From NCBI GenBank assembly GCA_026874595.1, contig CM049311.1, forward strand, positions 38,646,676 to 38,710,675: 64,000 bases of DNA, in the 5' to 3' direction. Of the stretch, positions 45,385 to 56,594 are shown piece by piece (position 1 is the stretch's first letter; each line of letters starts with the position of its first letter). The notes beneath the pieces are model-generated. The model saw only the letters and a list, made by a program, of their open reading frames with translations. It had not been told where the DNA came from and did not search any database. This stretch comes from Sipunculus nudus. Lineage: Eukaryota > Annelida > Sipuncula > Golfingiida > Sipunculidae. A program made the position numbers and the translations under genes.

Positions 45385-47210
45385 CTGATGAAAATGTGCA
45401 TGTGTGTGTCCGATGTTTCCATATAGGTTGATGAATGAAAATGTGCAGGTGTGACAAATAGCGAACTGGCAATTACTGCTGCAGTTGCCGAACTCCCGCT
45501 CATGGAAGACCTTGACGCGACGATCTTATATGATGAAGTGAAGCGTGCCATTGCCCTGCTAAACAATCGCAAGTCACCTGGCACAGATGGGCTCCCGCCA
45601 CAACTTTTCAAATTAGGAGTTGACATTGTAATATCTGAGCTCTTGCACCTGTTTCACACATGCTGGGATGCTGGTTAGATTCCGAGGACTCTACGGGACG
45701 CCAATTACGCTGAATGAAAACAGAGGAATCACCTTGCTCAGCGTTGCCGGGAAGATACTGACCCGTGTTATTCTTCCACGCCTTCAGACCCTGGCAGAGA
45801 GTATCCTGCCTGAAAACCAATAAGGATTCCGTCCGTCTCGCTCCATAATCGACATGGTGTCAGCTCCAGGAGAAGTGTGTTGAGCAACAGAAGCCTCTCT
45901 TCATGGTATTTGTCGACCTCACCAAAGCTTTTGACTGTTTCGGTCGCTCTGGTCTCCTATTGGTACTTCAGAAGCTTGGCGGTCTTCCAAAGATGCTAAA
46001 AATCATTGAGTAGTTTCATAACAACATGGGAGCAACAGTTCAGTTTGAAGGATCAGAGAGTTCCCGATCTCATGTGGAGTTAAGCAATGATGTATTCTTG
46101 TCCCTACACTATTTGGTGTTTTTCTCCGCCCTCTTACGCCGTGCTTTCCCGACGTCGCGGGTGTGCCGCAGCTCCGGCAAGTCGTTAAAGATAATTGTGC
46201 GTGAGCTGTTGTATGCAGATGATGCTGCCTTGGTGTCTCGCTCAGAAACAGATCTTCAAGTACTATGCTTAGCCTTTGATACTGCATGTGAGGAATCTGG
46301 TCTGAGAATAAGCATTAAGAAGACAATGGTCCTAGCTAGACTAACCTCGCTGTCACCGATCATCAAGATAAACAACGACACTCTGGCACTGGAAAATACG
46401 TTCACATATTTAGGCTCTACTGTAAACAACAAAAACAGCATGGAAGTTGAGCTGAACGTTCGCATCGGCAAGGCCTCCGCCATCTTTGGCAGATTGAGCC
46501 TGCGGGTCTGGAACAACCATCACTTTTCTCTGTAGCTGAAAGTCAGGGTTTACCATGCTTGTGTCATAAGCACTCTCGTGAATGCAAGTGAGACATGGCC
46601 AAGTTACTGGAAACAGAACACAGGTTAAACTCCTTCAACTTTGGCTGTCTTCGCCGATTCATGGGCGTGACCTGGAAAGATCACGTCCCGAATTCAGTCG
46701 TGTTGGAGAAAACTTGCTCCTCTGATTTATACATACTGCTACGCTCCCGCCGCCTCCGCTGGGCTGGGCATGTATATCGGATGGATGACACCCGCCTAGC
46801 AAAAGCAGAACTGGCTAACGCTCCAAGGCCAAGAGGTAGGTCCCGCCTAAGGTACAAAGACGCTTTGAAACGTGATATGGTTGCATTCCAAATTGAAACT
46901 AACTATGAGGGTATCGCCACCAACAGATCCGGGCGCTCGGCCATCGCTGAAGGATCGAAGACCTCCCAGGTTTCATGTCTGGACTCACTGGAGGGGAGAC
47001 GCTTGAAACGCCATGCTGATCGTCGCTCGCGACGCAAAGAGCCATATTAGTGTGCCCAGTGTTTCCAAATGGGCATGAAAATGTGCACGTGTGTGCCTGC
47101 TACTGCATAAAGACTGATGAGAATGTGCAGGTATGTGCCCGATATTTCCATATAGGCTGGAGAAAATGTGTACGTGTGTGCCCGATTTCCAATGCTCATG
47201 CATGGAAAAC
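45385..47210 (+). mobile_element. LINE remnant embedded in a minisatellite
   Basis: Both flanks are the same minisatellite of about 40-45 bp: ttccatataggctgatgaaa and aatgtgcatgtgtgtgcccg words occur at 45375-45455 and at 47060-47190. Between them lies a 5'-truncated non-LTR retrotransposon (45451-47050). Either the element inserted into the array, or the minisatellite is part of its ends. Confidence 0.7.
45451..47050 (+). pseudogene. Non-LTR reverse transcriptase, interrupted
   Basis: Reads NNRKSPGTDGLPPQLFK (RT block 1, about 45560), then NYRGITLL-type block 2 (about 45715), GFRPSRSIIDM, the motif A stretch MVFVDLTKAFDCF (45904-45942), and an intact YADDAALVSRSETD box (46213-46254). The C-terminal region holds RRLRWAGHVYRMDD (about 46750) and RSRLRYKDALKRDM, a pattern seen in RTE-like and related elements in many animals. 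Frames change several times, with stops at 45676, 45821, 46010 and 46533. The endonuclease is missing. I do not assign a clade. Confidence 0.8.
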
Positions 47211-47589
47211 CAATCCCACACAACAACAACCGAAGGACCTGTCTCAATGCAAGAACGAGTAATACGCTATAGGACTACTCAGCATATATATTTAGGTACA
47301 TTTATAAAGGAAAAGACCTGGGAGGGAGTGACCGGACCCATAAATGAGAATGACTAAAATGCGAGTACAATTTTGAGTATAATTGAAATACGTTTGCCAT
47401 GAAAATTTATGACCGTGAATAAAAAAGCAGTTGACAGAACCACCCCTGCGCTCCCTTAAAGCTTAGGCTTACAATAACAAATATTAGCCGCATCACATAG
47501 GCTCTGTAGGATTAATAAAATGTCTACTAAATAACACTGCTGCAGCTCAGTATTTTTGGCTTGTGGTCCTCCATGATAATGTAGTCTTT
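47211..47589. other. Intergenic sequence, nothing recognised
   Basis: Short stretch between the LINE/minisatellite and the repeat stack; no gene or repeat identified. Confidence 0.4.
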
Positions 47590-48765
47590 ACATGACTGTA
47601 AGTTATCTGAGCTGCAGCGATATTAATTGTCCGTCGGCTGTCCGCACGTTTTGAAACCATTCGACCTACGAATCCGAATTTGACAAACCGTTAGATGTCC
47701 CCACAGGTTCCCTATCAAACGAAAAACTGGATCACTTCGATTTAGTTCCTTTGAGAAACTAAGGGAAACCTCAATTTTTCGTTGAAAACCTGTTGTTACA
47801 AGTCAATTTTATTCATGCATATTTAGCATAAACATTTCTCTATATATTTCCCCCCAAGTACCAGAAATTAGGTCATAATTGCGTAATTTGTAAACGCTAA
47901 GGACCCGAACATGATGTACTTTAAAATTGTCAAAATATCAGGAAAGCTTTTTACTCAGCATGGTAATTGTTTAAGCTAAGGAGTCTTTTTCGAACATATT
48001 ACTGCATTAAATTTATAATTAATTGTATATATATATAGAAAATATTTATTAATGTAAAATCATAATACCTTAAATTTTGCTCAGCTTTGACCATGGCACA
48101 TTTTTAGCTCAGTTGACTGAAAGTCAGCTATAGCGATCACTCTTTGTCCGTCGTCCGTCTAGCTGTCCGGACGTCCGTCAACAGCTAGAGCACCAATCGT
48201 AACCGCTGCACGTATAGAAACTTCTATCTGATTACCCATGGAGGTCAATAAAAAATCTCCCATGAAGCTTGAAATTAGGTCACTGCAATCTATATCCTCC
48301 GAGCTATGGCCGGGTCTCGTAAGTAACCCCCGGAATAATTAAAAATATGATACAAAAGCTCCATAAAAAGGTATATATTGATTAACATGATCCTTTCCAT
48401 GCATATTGATCATAGTGTTTCATCAATTCCTGAAAAACAGGTGGCGCCACCTGTAATTTTAGCTCAGCTGACTATAATTAGTCATCTGAGCTATAGTTAT
48501 GGTCCATCGTCCGTCGTGCCTTCCGTCTGTCCGTCCGTTAGACTGGCACGTTTTGAACGTAAGACCTATGAATCCAAAATCTGGCATACTGTTAGATGTC
48601 CCCAAAATCTCCTAACAAACCGAAAACTGGGTAACTGTGGCTTCCTTCCTTCGAGAAATTAAGAAAAAAACCCTCAATTTTCCATTAAAAACCTTTTATC
48701 ACACTTCAGGACTGCCTATAATATCACAACCACTTCTTTCTTTTTCTTAATATATACCATAAATA
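47590..48765 (-). mobile_element. Stacked copies of the CTCAGCTGA repeat family
   Basis: At least two members in reverse orientation relative to 3994-4607: one from about 47605 (gagctgcagcg, then gtccgtcggctgtccg) to about 48100, and a second start at about 48110 (agctcagttgactgaaagtc) followed by a third at 48458 (agctcagctgactataatta, then ccgtcgtgccttccgtctgt). Each start repeats the GACGGAC-rich block and the block ttagatgtcccca, seen near 47693 and 48593. The middle copy is truncated, giving a nested stack. Confidence 0.6.
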
Positions 48766-48767
48766 TT

Positions 48768-50630
48768 TGTATCCGCCAAAACGAAGTTTTGCGGACACTA
48801 TGTTTTTGACCGGGTTCCGCCGCCGCCGCCGTATTCGTTTCCGGAGAACTCCTCTGAGACTACTGGACGGATTTTTCCGAAACTTACACCTATTATCGGG
48901 TCACATGTGAACTGGTGCCTAACCAATTGGCGTTGACCTCTGACCTTTCCTCTCTGCCCAGCGTCCATTTGTGCGTCTGTTTCCATACATAAACCCACAT
49001 ATCTCGGGAACCGTTTGACCGATCAGGAAAAAAAAATATGTACAAATGTAGCCCTTGGATAGCTTTATAACATACACAACCATGTTTGCACAGTGTCCAT
49101 CTGTTCTTCTGCCTTGGGATTAAAACACTTATATCTCTGCAGTGGTTTGACTTATCCATCTGTAATTTTGCATGTGTATACAGCCTGGACAGCTTTCTTG
49201 ATTTTATGACAGGTGGCGCCACCTACATTCAAGTTTAAGCTGCAGACATCCAAGCTCATCTCTCAGGAACCATTTGACCGATTGGGCAAAAATTTTGCAT
49301 GTTTTTAGATCTCACATAGCTCTTTATCATACACAAACCTTGTGGCGCCACCTGCAATCATTTTTGCACAGCCTTCGTCTGTTTGTTTGCTGTGGGATAA
49401 AATCACTCATATCTCGCCAGTGGTTTGACTTATCCACCTAAAATTTTGCATGTGTATACATCCTGGAAAGCTTTCTTGATCTTATGACAGGTGGCGACAC
49501 CTACATTCAAATTTAAGCTGCAGACATCTAAGCTCATATCTCAAGAACCATTTGACCGATTGGGCAAAAATTTTGCATGTTTATAGATATCACATAGGTC
49601 TTTATTATACGCAAAACTGGTGGCGCCACCTGCAATCATTTTTGCACATCATCCGACTGTTTGTTTGCCGTGGGATAAAATCACTCATATCTCGCCAGTG
49701 GTTTGACATATCTGCCTAAAATTTTGCAGGTTTATACATCCTTAACAGCTTTCTTGATTTTATGACAGGTGACGCCACCTACATTCAAATTTACGCTGCA
49801 GATATCCAAGCTCATATCTTAGCAACCATTTGACCGATTGGGCAAAAATTTTGCATGTTTATAGATCTCACATAGCTCTTTATCATACGCAAAACTGGTG
49901 GCGCCACCTGCAATCATTTTTGCACAGCCTCGTTCTGTTTGTTTGCTGTGGGATAAAATCACTCATATCTCGCCAGTGGTTTGACATATCTGCCTAAAAT
50001 TTTGCAGGTTTATACATCCTTGACAGCTTTCTTGATTTTATGACAGGTGGCGCCACCTACATTCAAATTTGTGCTGCAGACATCCAAGCTCATATCTTAG
50101 GAACCATTTGGCTGATTTTGCAAAATTTTGCATGTTAATAGATCTCACATAACTCTTTATCATATGCAAAATTGGTGGCGCCACCTGCAATCATTTTTGC
50201 ACAGCCTCGTTCTGTTTGTTTGCTGTGGGATAAAGTCTCTCATATCTCGGCAGTTGTTTGACTTATCTGTCTAAAATTTTGCATGTTTATACATCTTGGA
50301 TAGTTTTCTGGATTTTTCGGCAGGTGGCGCCACCTACATTTGTGTATATGCTGCAGACATTCAGGCTTATATCTAAGGACTTGTTTGACATATCTCCCTG
50401 AAATTCATTCTTAATCATACACTAAATTGGTGCCACCACCTGCCACCATTGTTGCACAGCGTCCGTCTGATCATCTGCCTTGGGATAAAAACACTCATAT
50501 CTCTGCATTGGTTGGACATATCCACCTGAAATTTTGCATGTGTATACATCCTGGACAGCTTTCTTGATTTTATGACAGGTGGCGCCACCTATATTAATGT
50601 ATATGCTGCAGACATTCAGGCTTCTTGTTT
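48768..50630 (-). mobile_element. Large satellite-bearing element with 277-bp units
   Basis: Left edge: a hairpin of tgtatccgccaaaacgaagt and ttttgcggacacta (48769-48803), then a CCG run. Inside are about five tandem units of roughly 277 bp, counted from the GGTGGCGCCACC palindromes at about 49213, 49490, 49766, 50046, 50324 and 50577, with a second palindrome mid-unit (49341, 49618, 49896, 50175). It is the longer, reverse-oriented relative of 4860-5752; both carry the same GGCGGATAC end. The right limit near 50630 is where similarity to the unit stops. No protein is encoded. Terminal hairpin plus internal satellite resembles Helitron-like or pearl elements of bivalves; this is inference. 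Confidence 0.65.
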
Positions 50631-50664
50631 TAAGTGTTTAGTACTTGCATTGTTCATATACATG

Positions 50665-53148
50665 TTACACATGTTCTTGAAAAGTAATGGTCCAGCATTG
50701 AAGCATTATACCTGGTGTAATCTCACTGCACAGGTTTGCATTAGGCCTGTAGGCCTTGTTCTTTTTTGCAGCTTCAATCTGCCGTTTATACGGCGATGTT
50801 GTGATAACTTCCGCATGACATTCTTTTCTCTTTCGTGTGGACGTTTGCCTCAAGGCTCTCGGAACTGGAAGCATATCCGAGAAGGACTGAGACTTATCTG
50901 CATCAATATATGGCTCCTGAGACATACAGTGAGCAGACTCTGATCCTCCACAATTCTGAGGTTCTACAGGTGAGATCTGGTACTCTGAAGTGGCAAGTTT
51001 CTCTGGTCTTTGAAAGGCAACCATAGGTGAGAGGGGCTTCTCTGAAATCCCAGTGGTCTCTGTAACCCCGGGTTCTTTAGGAGACTCAGGTGAGACAGGA
51101 TTCTTTGAAGTGACAGAGTTTTTTGACATGCTCTTATCACTAGCATCTTCAGGTGAGATTTGATTTTCTAAACTGACAGATATTTCTGGTCTCTCGGAAT
51201 CAAGGGGACCGAGTGGTGAGAATGAATTCTCTGAAATAGAACTTGCGTCTGTTCTCCTGGTATCCTGAGCGCCGTACGATGTGTCAGGGTCATTTGAAAT
51301 GGATATCAGCTCTGCTACCCCAGAATCCAGAGGGTCTTCATGTGAGACGAGGTGTTCGAACGCGGCAGGTGACCATGGACCTCCGGAATCCTGAGGACCC
51401 TCGGATGAGACTTGTTTCTCTAAAGTAGCAGGGATCCTTGGTCCTCCGGAATTCTGAGGACCCTCGGATGAGACTTGTTTCTCTGAAGTGGCAGGGGTCC
51501 CTGGTTCTCCGGAATCCTGAGGACCCTCGGGTGAGAATTGTTTCTTTAAAGTGGCAGGGGTCCCTGCTACCCCAGAATCCAGAGGGTCTTCATGTGAGAC
51601 GAGGTGTTCGAACGCGGCAGGGGTCCCTGGTCCTCCGGAATCCTGAGGACCCTCGAGTGAGACTTGTTTCTCTGAAGAGGTAAGGGTCCCTGTTCCTCCA
51701 GAATCCTGAGGACCCTCGGGTGAGAATTGTTTCTTTAAAGTGGCAGGGGTCCCTGCTACCCCAGAATCCAGAGGACCCTCGGGTGAGACTTGGTTCTCTG
51801 AGGTGGCAGGAGTCGCAGGTCCCCTGGAAGCCTGAACATCCCGAGTTGTGCTAGGTTTCTCTAAATGTCAGATTTCTGTGATTCTCTGTTGTCTGAGGTG
51901 ATAGGACCATCTGTGAGTTCAGTAGCTATGAAGTCTTCCTCAGAAAAAATATCTGGGTTGAAAGGGTTTATTCCAGATTTTTTAAACCCCGACACGGCAT
52001 TTTTCACTGTTGCTGCCCTGCAGTAGGCTTCGTAAAAGAGCTCCGCGACCTGCCATTCAGTCACTACTCTGCCCGGATGGTTGCGCATCCATGTCTGTAC
52101 TGCGGAGTCATAGTGTTAGTTAAGACTCTTAAACAATGACACGTCAAGTGGCTGCATCCGATGCGTGCAATGAGATGGAAGGGATATGACGAGTACATTG
52201 TTGGAACGAGCCTTGTCAATGACAGCTAAGTTTTTGGTGTGGCTTGTGTGCCCATCTAAAATGAGCAGTACCTTTGATCGATGTTGTTTAGGCTGGATTG
52301 AATTTAAGAAATGGTCAAACCATATCTCAAATAGTCCCTCATTAATCCACCCTGTCTGGTTAGCAACCCCAATGCTACCTCTAGGTCCCTTGTCAATTAG
52401 TTCTGGTTTGAATCGCACGCGGGGAAAAATTAACATGGGGGGGGGGCACAAAACATCCAGCAGCGGAAGCACAAACAACTGCAGTCACAGTTTTCCCCTT
52501 TTCAGCACTGGTCAGTGTACCAACATTTCTTTTTCCCCTCTTTGCTAATATCTTGAGAGGTTTTTGACAAACTGTATAACCAGATTCGTCAACGTTAAAG
52601 ATATTCTCTGGGGGTATTAGGCGCTGTCCAGTTTTAGAAAACAACACGTCTTGTAGTTTCTTGTAAAATATATCCACCTTTGCCTAGTTGAATCCGATAG
52701 CCCTTTGCATGGAGACCGCCTCTGGAGAACGAATTGAAATATCGGGGTTACGTCTCAGGAACCCTTTTAGCCAGTCTGGACCTGCCATCTGTTTTTCTTT
52801 GTTGAACGGATTGTCTATTTGGTTTTTCTCGCAAAATGAATATACAAGATGCTGAACGTCCTTTATGGTAAGACCAAACAAGCGAGCTTCCATGTCTAGA
52901 ATTATTTCGGCCAACTCTTCTTCCTGTTCTGTGTTTAATACTGCATGTGGGTCGTCCAAACTTCTTTTCAACCCCTTCACCACATTTAGCTTTTTTTAAA
53001 TGCCTTCGTAATGTTTCTCTCGGAATTCCATGTTCACGACTTGTTTCTTTTCTGATTTGCGATGAATGATTACGTCACGAACTGCTAACTGGAGGGCTGC
53101 AAGGGTCCAGTTCCCACGTTTATTCTGGCTTTTATATCTGCGTACCAT
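50665..53148 (-). pseudogene. Tigger/pogo-type DDE transposase with repeat tail, broken
   Basis: Minus-strand reading starts at an ATG at 53146-53148 (MVRRYKSQNKRGNWTLAALQ), a CENP-B/psq-type helix-turn-helix ending RETLRRHLKKAKCGEG. A frameshift near 52970 leads to a second HTH region (NTEQEEELAEIILDM, GPDWLKGFLRRNPDISIRSP). TAG at 52687-52689 replaces an expected Lys codon. The DDE_1 domain follows: NVDESGY (first Asp, about 52590), LILDGHTSHTKN (second Asp, about 52245) and PLDVSLFKSL (third Asp, about 52140). A 10-G run at 52437-52446 shifts the frame at VPP/MLIFPRV, and a TAA lies near 52118. The remaining C-terminus includes PGRVVTEWQVAELF and GFKKSGINPFN, then a repeat-rich tail ending near RKRKECHAEVITTSPYKRQI. 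Dead as read, with few lesions. Confidence 0.85.
51030..51840 (-). repeat. 63-bp (21-codon) tandem repeat in the transposase tail
   Basis: The word ctccggaatcctgaggaccc recurs at 63-bp spacing (for example 51381, 51444, 51507), so each unit adds 21 codons without changing frame. Read on the minus strand, a unit is rich in Ser, Glu, Gly and Pro (GPQDSGGPGTPATSEKQVSS). About eight units are recognisable, with more diverged ones towards 51030. Such tails are expected to be disordered. Confidence 0.8.
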
Positions 53149-53784
53149 TCTTCTGAAAAGTAAAATGATTTGTTTGATAAAGCAATTAAACTTTTTTTCA
53201 AACTTTCAGATATGAAGTTAATTCTATATTTAATTAAACTGAATTAAAACTTAAGAAAAATGTTTGGAGTTTAAGCTTTTTAAAATATGAATTGGAAAAA
53301 AAATTGACCCCAGATCTGTATAGTTTTGAGAAGGTTAGAATCTAAGTAAATTGGTATACATGTATATAATAAAGTATGATGTTAAAACTGAATTTCAAGT
53401 TTATATTAGAGTAATCAATTAACAACCAAATAATATTTAATAAATACTCAGATAGGCCTAAATATAATCCTACAGAGACCAACAGCCATCATTTTGCTGT
53501 AATCAAAGGGATTGGAGTCAAAACATCGTATACTAACAAACTTATTTCATCCAAATAATCTTAAAACAAAACAAATTCAATTGATAATACACTTCTAAGT
53601 TCGCTTTAAAATACGAATAACCACCAACTGATATAGTTATACCGGGCCCCAACAATTGTTTAGATTCCTGTCATTAACAGTTTCAATACACACATAGTGG
53701 CATCAATTATTATCAAAGATTGAGGTGATGACTCACAGGCATGCGAGGGCAATCACAGTTCGGATACCTTTTTTTATTCAAACA

Positions 53785-53824
<40 letters not shown>

Positions 53825-54306
53825 GTTACAAATTTCAAATATATAACATTTAGAAAAAGATTTAGAAAATAAGGTATTATGGCAAATATATATATCTGTG
53901 TCTCAAATTTCAGATATATAACATTTGGAAAAAGATTTAGAAAATAAGGTATTATGTTGCCAGTACAACTTGATTCTAGGCCAGGCTCAGATATAAAATA
54001 TTTCAAAGTATACTCAGAAATGGAACAAAATTCTGATAATACATTCCATTACCAATATACAAGTAATATTCTCTGAACTGACCATTCCCCTTTGCTAATA
54101 AGTGGGTAAATATGTACCCCAACCCCCTGTATTTACACCCCTGTACACACACACAGACACACTCACTCTCTCTCTCTCTCTTTGGCATTTTAATTTAAAA
54201 TATTTATTTAAATAAACGGAAAGATTATCACTAATTGCAGTGCCATGAGACCGCTCAGGTTGAAGTGTATAACTTATATTTAGTTTTCACATTGTGTGGG
54301 CCCTGT
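53149..54306. other. AT-rich intergenic stretch with a 77-bp doublet
   Basis: Two tandem units, 53826-53899 and 53903-53975, share aaatatataacatttagaaa, aaagatttagaaaataaggt and attatg. A (TA)n run is at 53788-53818, and CA and CT runs lie at 54145-54181. No gene seen. The 5' terminal inverted repeat of the Tigger element may lie here but was not identified. Confidence 0.5.
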
Positions 54307-54750
54307 GGGGCAATACGAGCACCTACGAAATTATATGGGTAATATGAGTACACATGCCCAAATTACCCCAAGTTAGACATGCTCGTATTCCCCATTCTTG
54401 TATACTTGACATTGATCGAGAGGTCACACGCATTGTCACAGTTTCATCCATTATCACTCACTCATTAAAAAAAATAATACCCCAGGGGTCAGCCAAAACA
54501 AATATTTTGGAAATCAAGTCAATTATGTATCCTCACTGACACTGCAAACTTAGAAAGACATTTTTGTTAAATGTACACTAAACTTTTTTAAATGATTTTA
54601 CCTTCTCAAATATGCTGGCGTCTTGTCTGATTCGTTCTTCAGCCTCGTTGTGACATTTTTCACGACAATCCAACAGGGGGCAGCACATTTTAGTGGTCCA
54701 GAAATATTTACACGGGGGTGCTCATATTTCCCATATGCTCATATTACCCC
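54307..54750. mobile_element. Repeat with multiple GGGnAATAyGAGCA inverted words
   Basis: The word ggggcaatacgagcac at 54307 pairs with tgctcgtattcccc (54380-54393), and gggtgctcatatttcccata with gctcatattacccc (54716-54750) are inverted versions of the same word. Four occurrences bracket a 444-bp segment, as in the subterminal repeats of a MITE. There is no coding region and no clear target duplication. A link to the nearby Tigger element is possible but unproven. Confidence 0.5.
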
Positions 54751-55581
54751 TATATGTACCCTATATATATTTTTTATTTATTCATATATATTAATATAAA
54801 TATGTATACATATTTATTTATTTATTCATATATATATATATTTATTTATATATTATATGTATGTATATGCAGGTAAATCATATCAATGTATTACATTGCC
54901 TAATAAATTAGCAATATATCTGAAAAAAAAAATACCAAAATATTGCATTTAAATATCAAGTGAACATAGCTTTTCCATTTATATGTACAACCTCGTTTCA
55001 ATTTAGAATTAGAATAAAATTTATTTTTTGAAAAAATCTAACTCCCCACTTAAGGGGGTAACACGCCCAGTGGGCGTCTTGCCTCGACAACCATGTGGGC
55101 TTTTTGCCTCAAATCACGTGATTTAATTTGACCAGCGCCTTGCTGCCACTTCTGTATAATCTTCATTCTGAGTTGTCCATTTTAATCATTTTCAAGTTTT
55201 TATGTGTCGTTTATTTCAGACTTATCGTAAGTAGATGCCATAGGTATACCCCAGACCACATTTACAAACCCATCCTACATGTAAGCAATACACCACATAT
55301 ACCCTTTCGATGAAACCAAACGTCGAGTAGCCGCCCTGTTGTTCACCTCAAGTTCTCAAAACGCCAACCAGATGGCTTGAAACAAAGTGAACGCTTGTTG
55401 GCGCCAATTTAATGGCACATATATTGTAAAAAAGGGGGTGGGTGGGCATTTTACCCCGGGGGTGCGTCTTGCCCTGCTCTACCCTACCTCAAAACGTTCG
55501 TTATAAATATTATATTAGGCCTACTATTAACTGGCATGTATTGCATAATTACTATAGGTTTGCTTTTTCCCCATAGCAACC
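54751..55581. other. Low-complexity AT-rich sequence, nothing recognised
   Basis: TA/TTTA simple repeats at 54762-54870, then unique sequence. No gene, although a short plus-strand frame exists at 55128-55313. Confidence 0.4.
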
Positions 55582-55735
55582 TGGGGGGGGGGGGGGGGTT
55601 GATTGTACACACCATCCCCCCACCTTAATTTCTGGGGGGTATGCACCTCACATCCCCCCCCCCCCCAGGGGGTGCATACCCCCCAGAAATTTAGGTGGGG
55701 GGATGGTGTGTACAATCACCCCCCCCCCCCCCCAT
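55582..55735. repeat. Perfect-arm hairpin flanked by G and C runs
   Basis: Left arm: a G run (55582-55598), then ttgattgtacacaccatccc and ccaccttaatttctgggggg. Right arm: the complement, cccccagaaatttaggtggg then gatggtgtgtacaatcaccc and a C run to 55735. Arms of about 70 bp with a short C-rich loop give a palindrome of about 154 bp. Open frames on both strands (55527-55715 and 55603-55794) encode nearly the same Pro/Gly-rich string because of the symmetry, and are not genes. Confidence 0.85.
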
Positions 55736-56594
55736 ATAGGCCTATGCCCCTGAGGCCCTATAAATCCATCATCTGTAGGCCTACATGCGCATAGCCCTAT
55801 ATTGGGCGGCATTTGTACCAAATTAATGCATTTGGTAAATTATTATACAAAAAAAAGAAATCGGTACACGGTTATAACATTGTAAAATTCGCCAAGTAGG
55901 CCTATGTAAAGTGTGTATGTATGTATGTTGCATTGTAATAAGCCTACTTGAAAATTATCCTTGTGCACGCTGAAAGTGGCGGGAAAGAAATGATCATTAT
56001 TTTAATCGTGTTCCGCGAAATATTCCGAACAGCTGAATGACAGCGTTCTCATTGCGCTTGCGCTTTGTAGGCTTCCACACTTCCGGTTATGTCTTGAAGC
56101 CAGGTATCTCAATCCAAAAAGTTTGCTCAAAAATATCTATTTCGGTCATAAAAAATACATATTCCGTGATGTATTTGAGAGATTTTATTGTCTGTTAACA
56201 GACGCATTAAGCTGTTCACCGGAGAAAGGCGTGTTCTATGAGATTTGCCCTTGGATACAGATGTAAACAAACGTACGACAGATCTTCGGCTCTGGTTCAT
56301 TCACTAACGTTAGCCAGTAAACTTGATGGTGCTGCATGTACTGTACCCTCATGGAACCTTAACTGTGGTGATAGGCTGAGATATAAGAATACCTACACAC
56401 TGAAAATGACGCACTAGCAGTGTATTTTGCTCTGATATATTATATTTTTGGGAAAGTAGCGAGTAATATTAAAAGTTAAAGACTGGCTAAGTTTTGACAT
56501 AACAGTGGTGTAAAACTTACAAGTAACCGAACGTTTTTACTCTATAACAGCAATATTTGAGTTCAGTTTTGTTAGATTTATTCAGAAAACAATC
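55736..56594. promoter_or_regulatory. Upstream region of the IQ-motif gene (promoter not resolved)
   Basis: Contains a less AT-rich patch at 55970-56100 (gtgttccgcgaaatattccg, cacttccggttatg) where ACTTCCGG is an ETS-type site often found in animal housekeeping promoters. The transcription start is not visible. The assignment is by position only. Confidence 0.3.

Noticed and set aside
48900-50630. Regularly spaced palindromes as a possible CRISPR array
   Set aside because: The intervals between palindromes are themselves repeated, units are about 277 bp, and the DNA is from an animal genome.
51243-51683. Plus-strand frames with a repeated LRNPEDPR string
   Set aside because: They are the antisense of the 63-bp repeat; the minus-strand frame is continuous with the transposase and is the better reading.
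55527-55794. Two Pro/Gly-rich frames on opposite strands
   Set aside because: Both come from the two arms of one hairpin.
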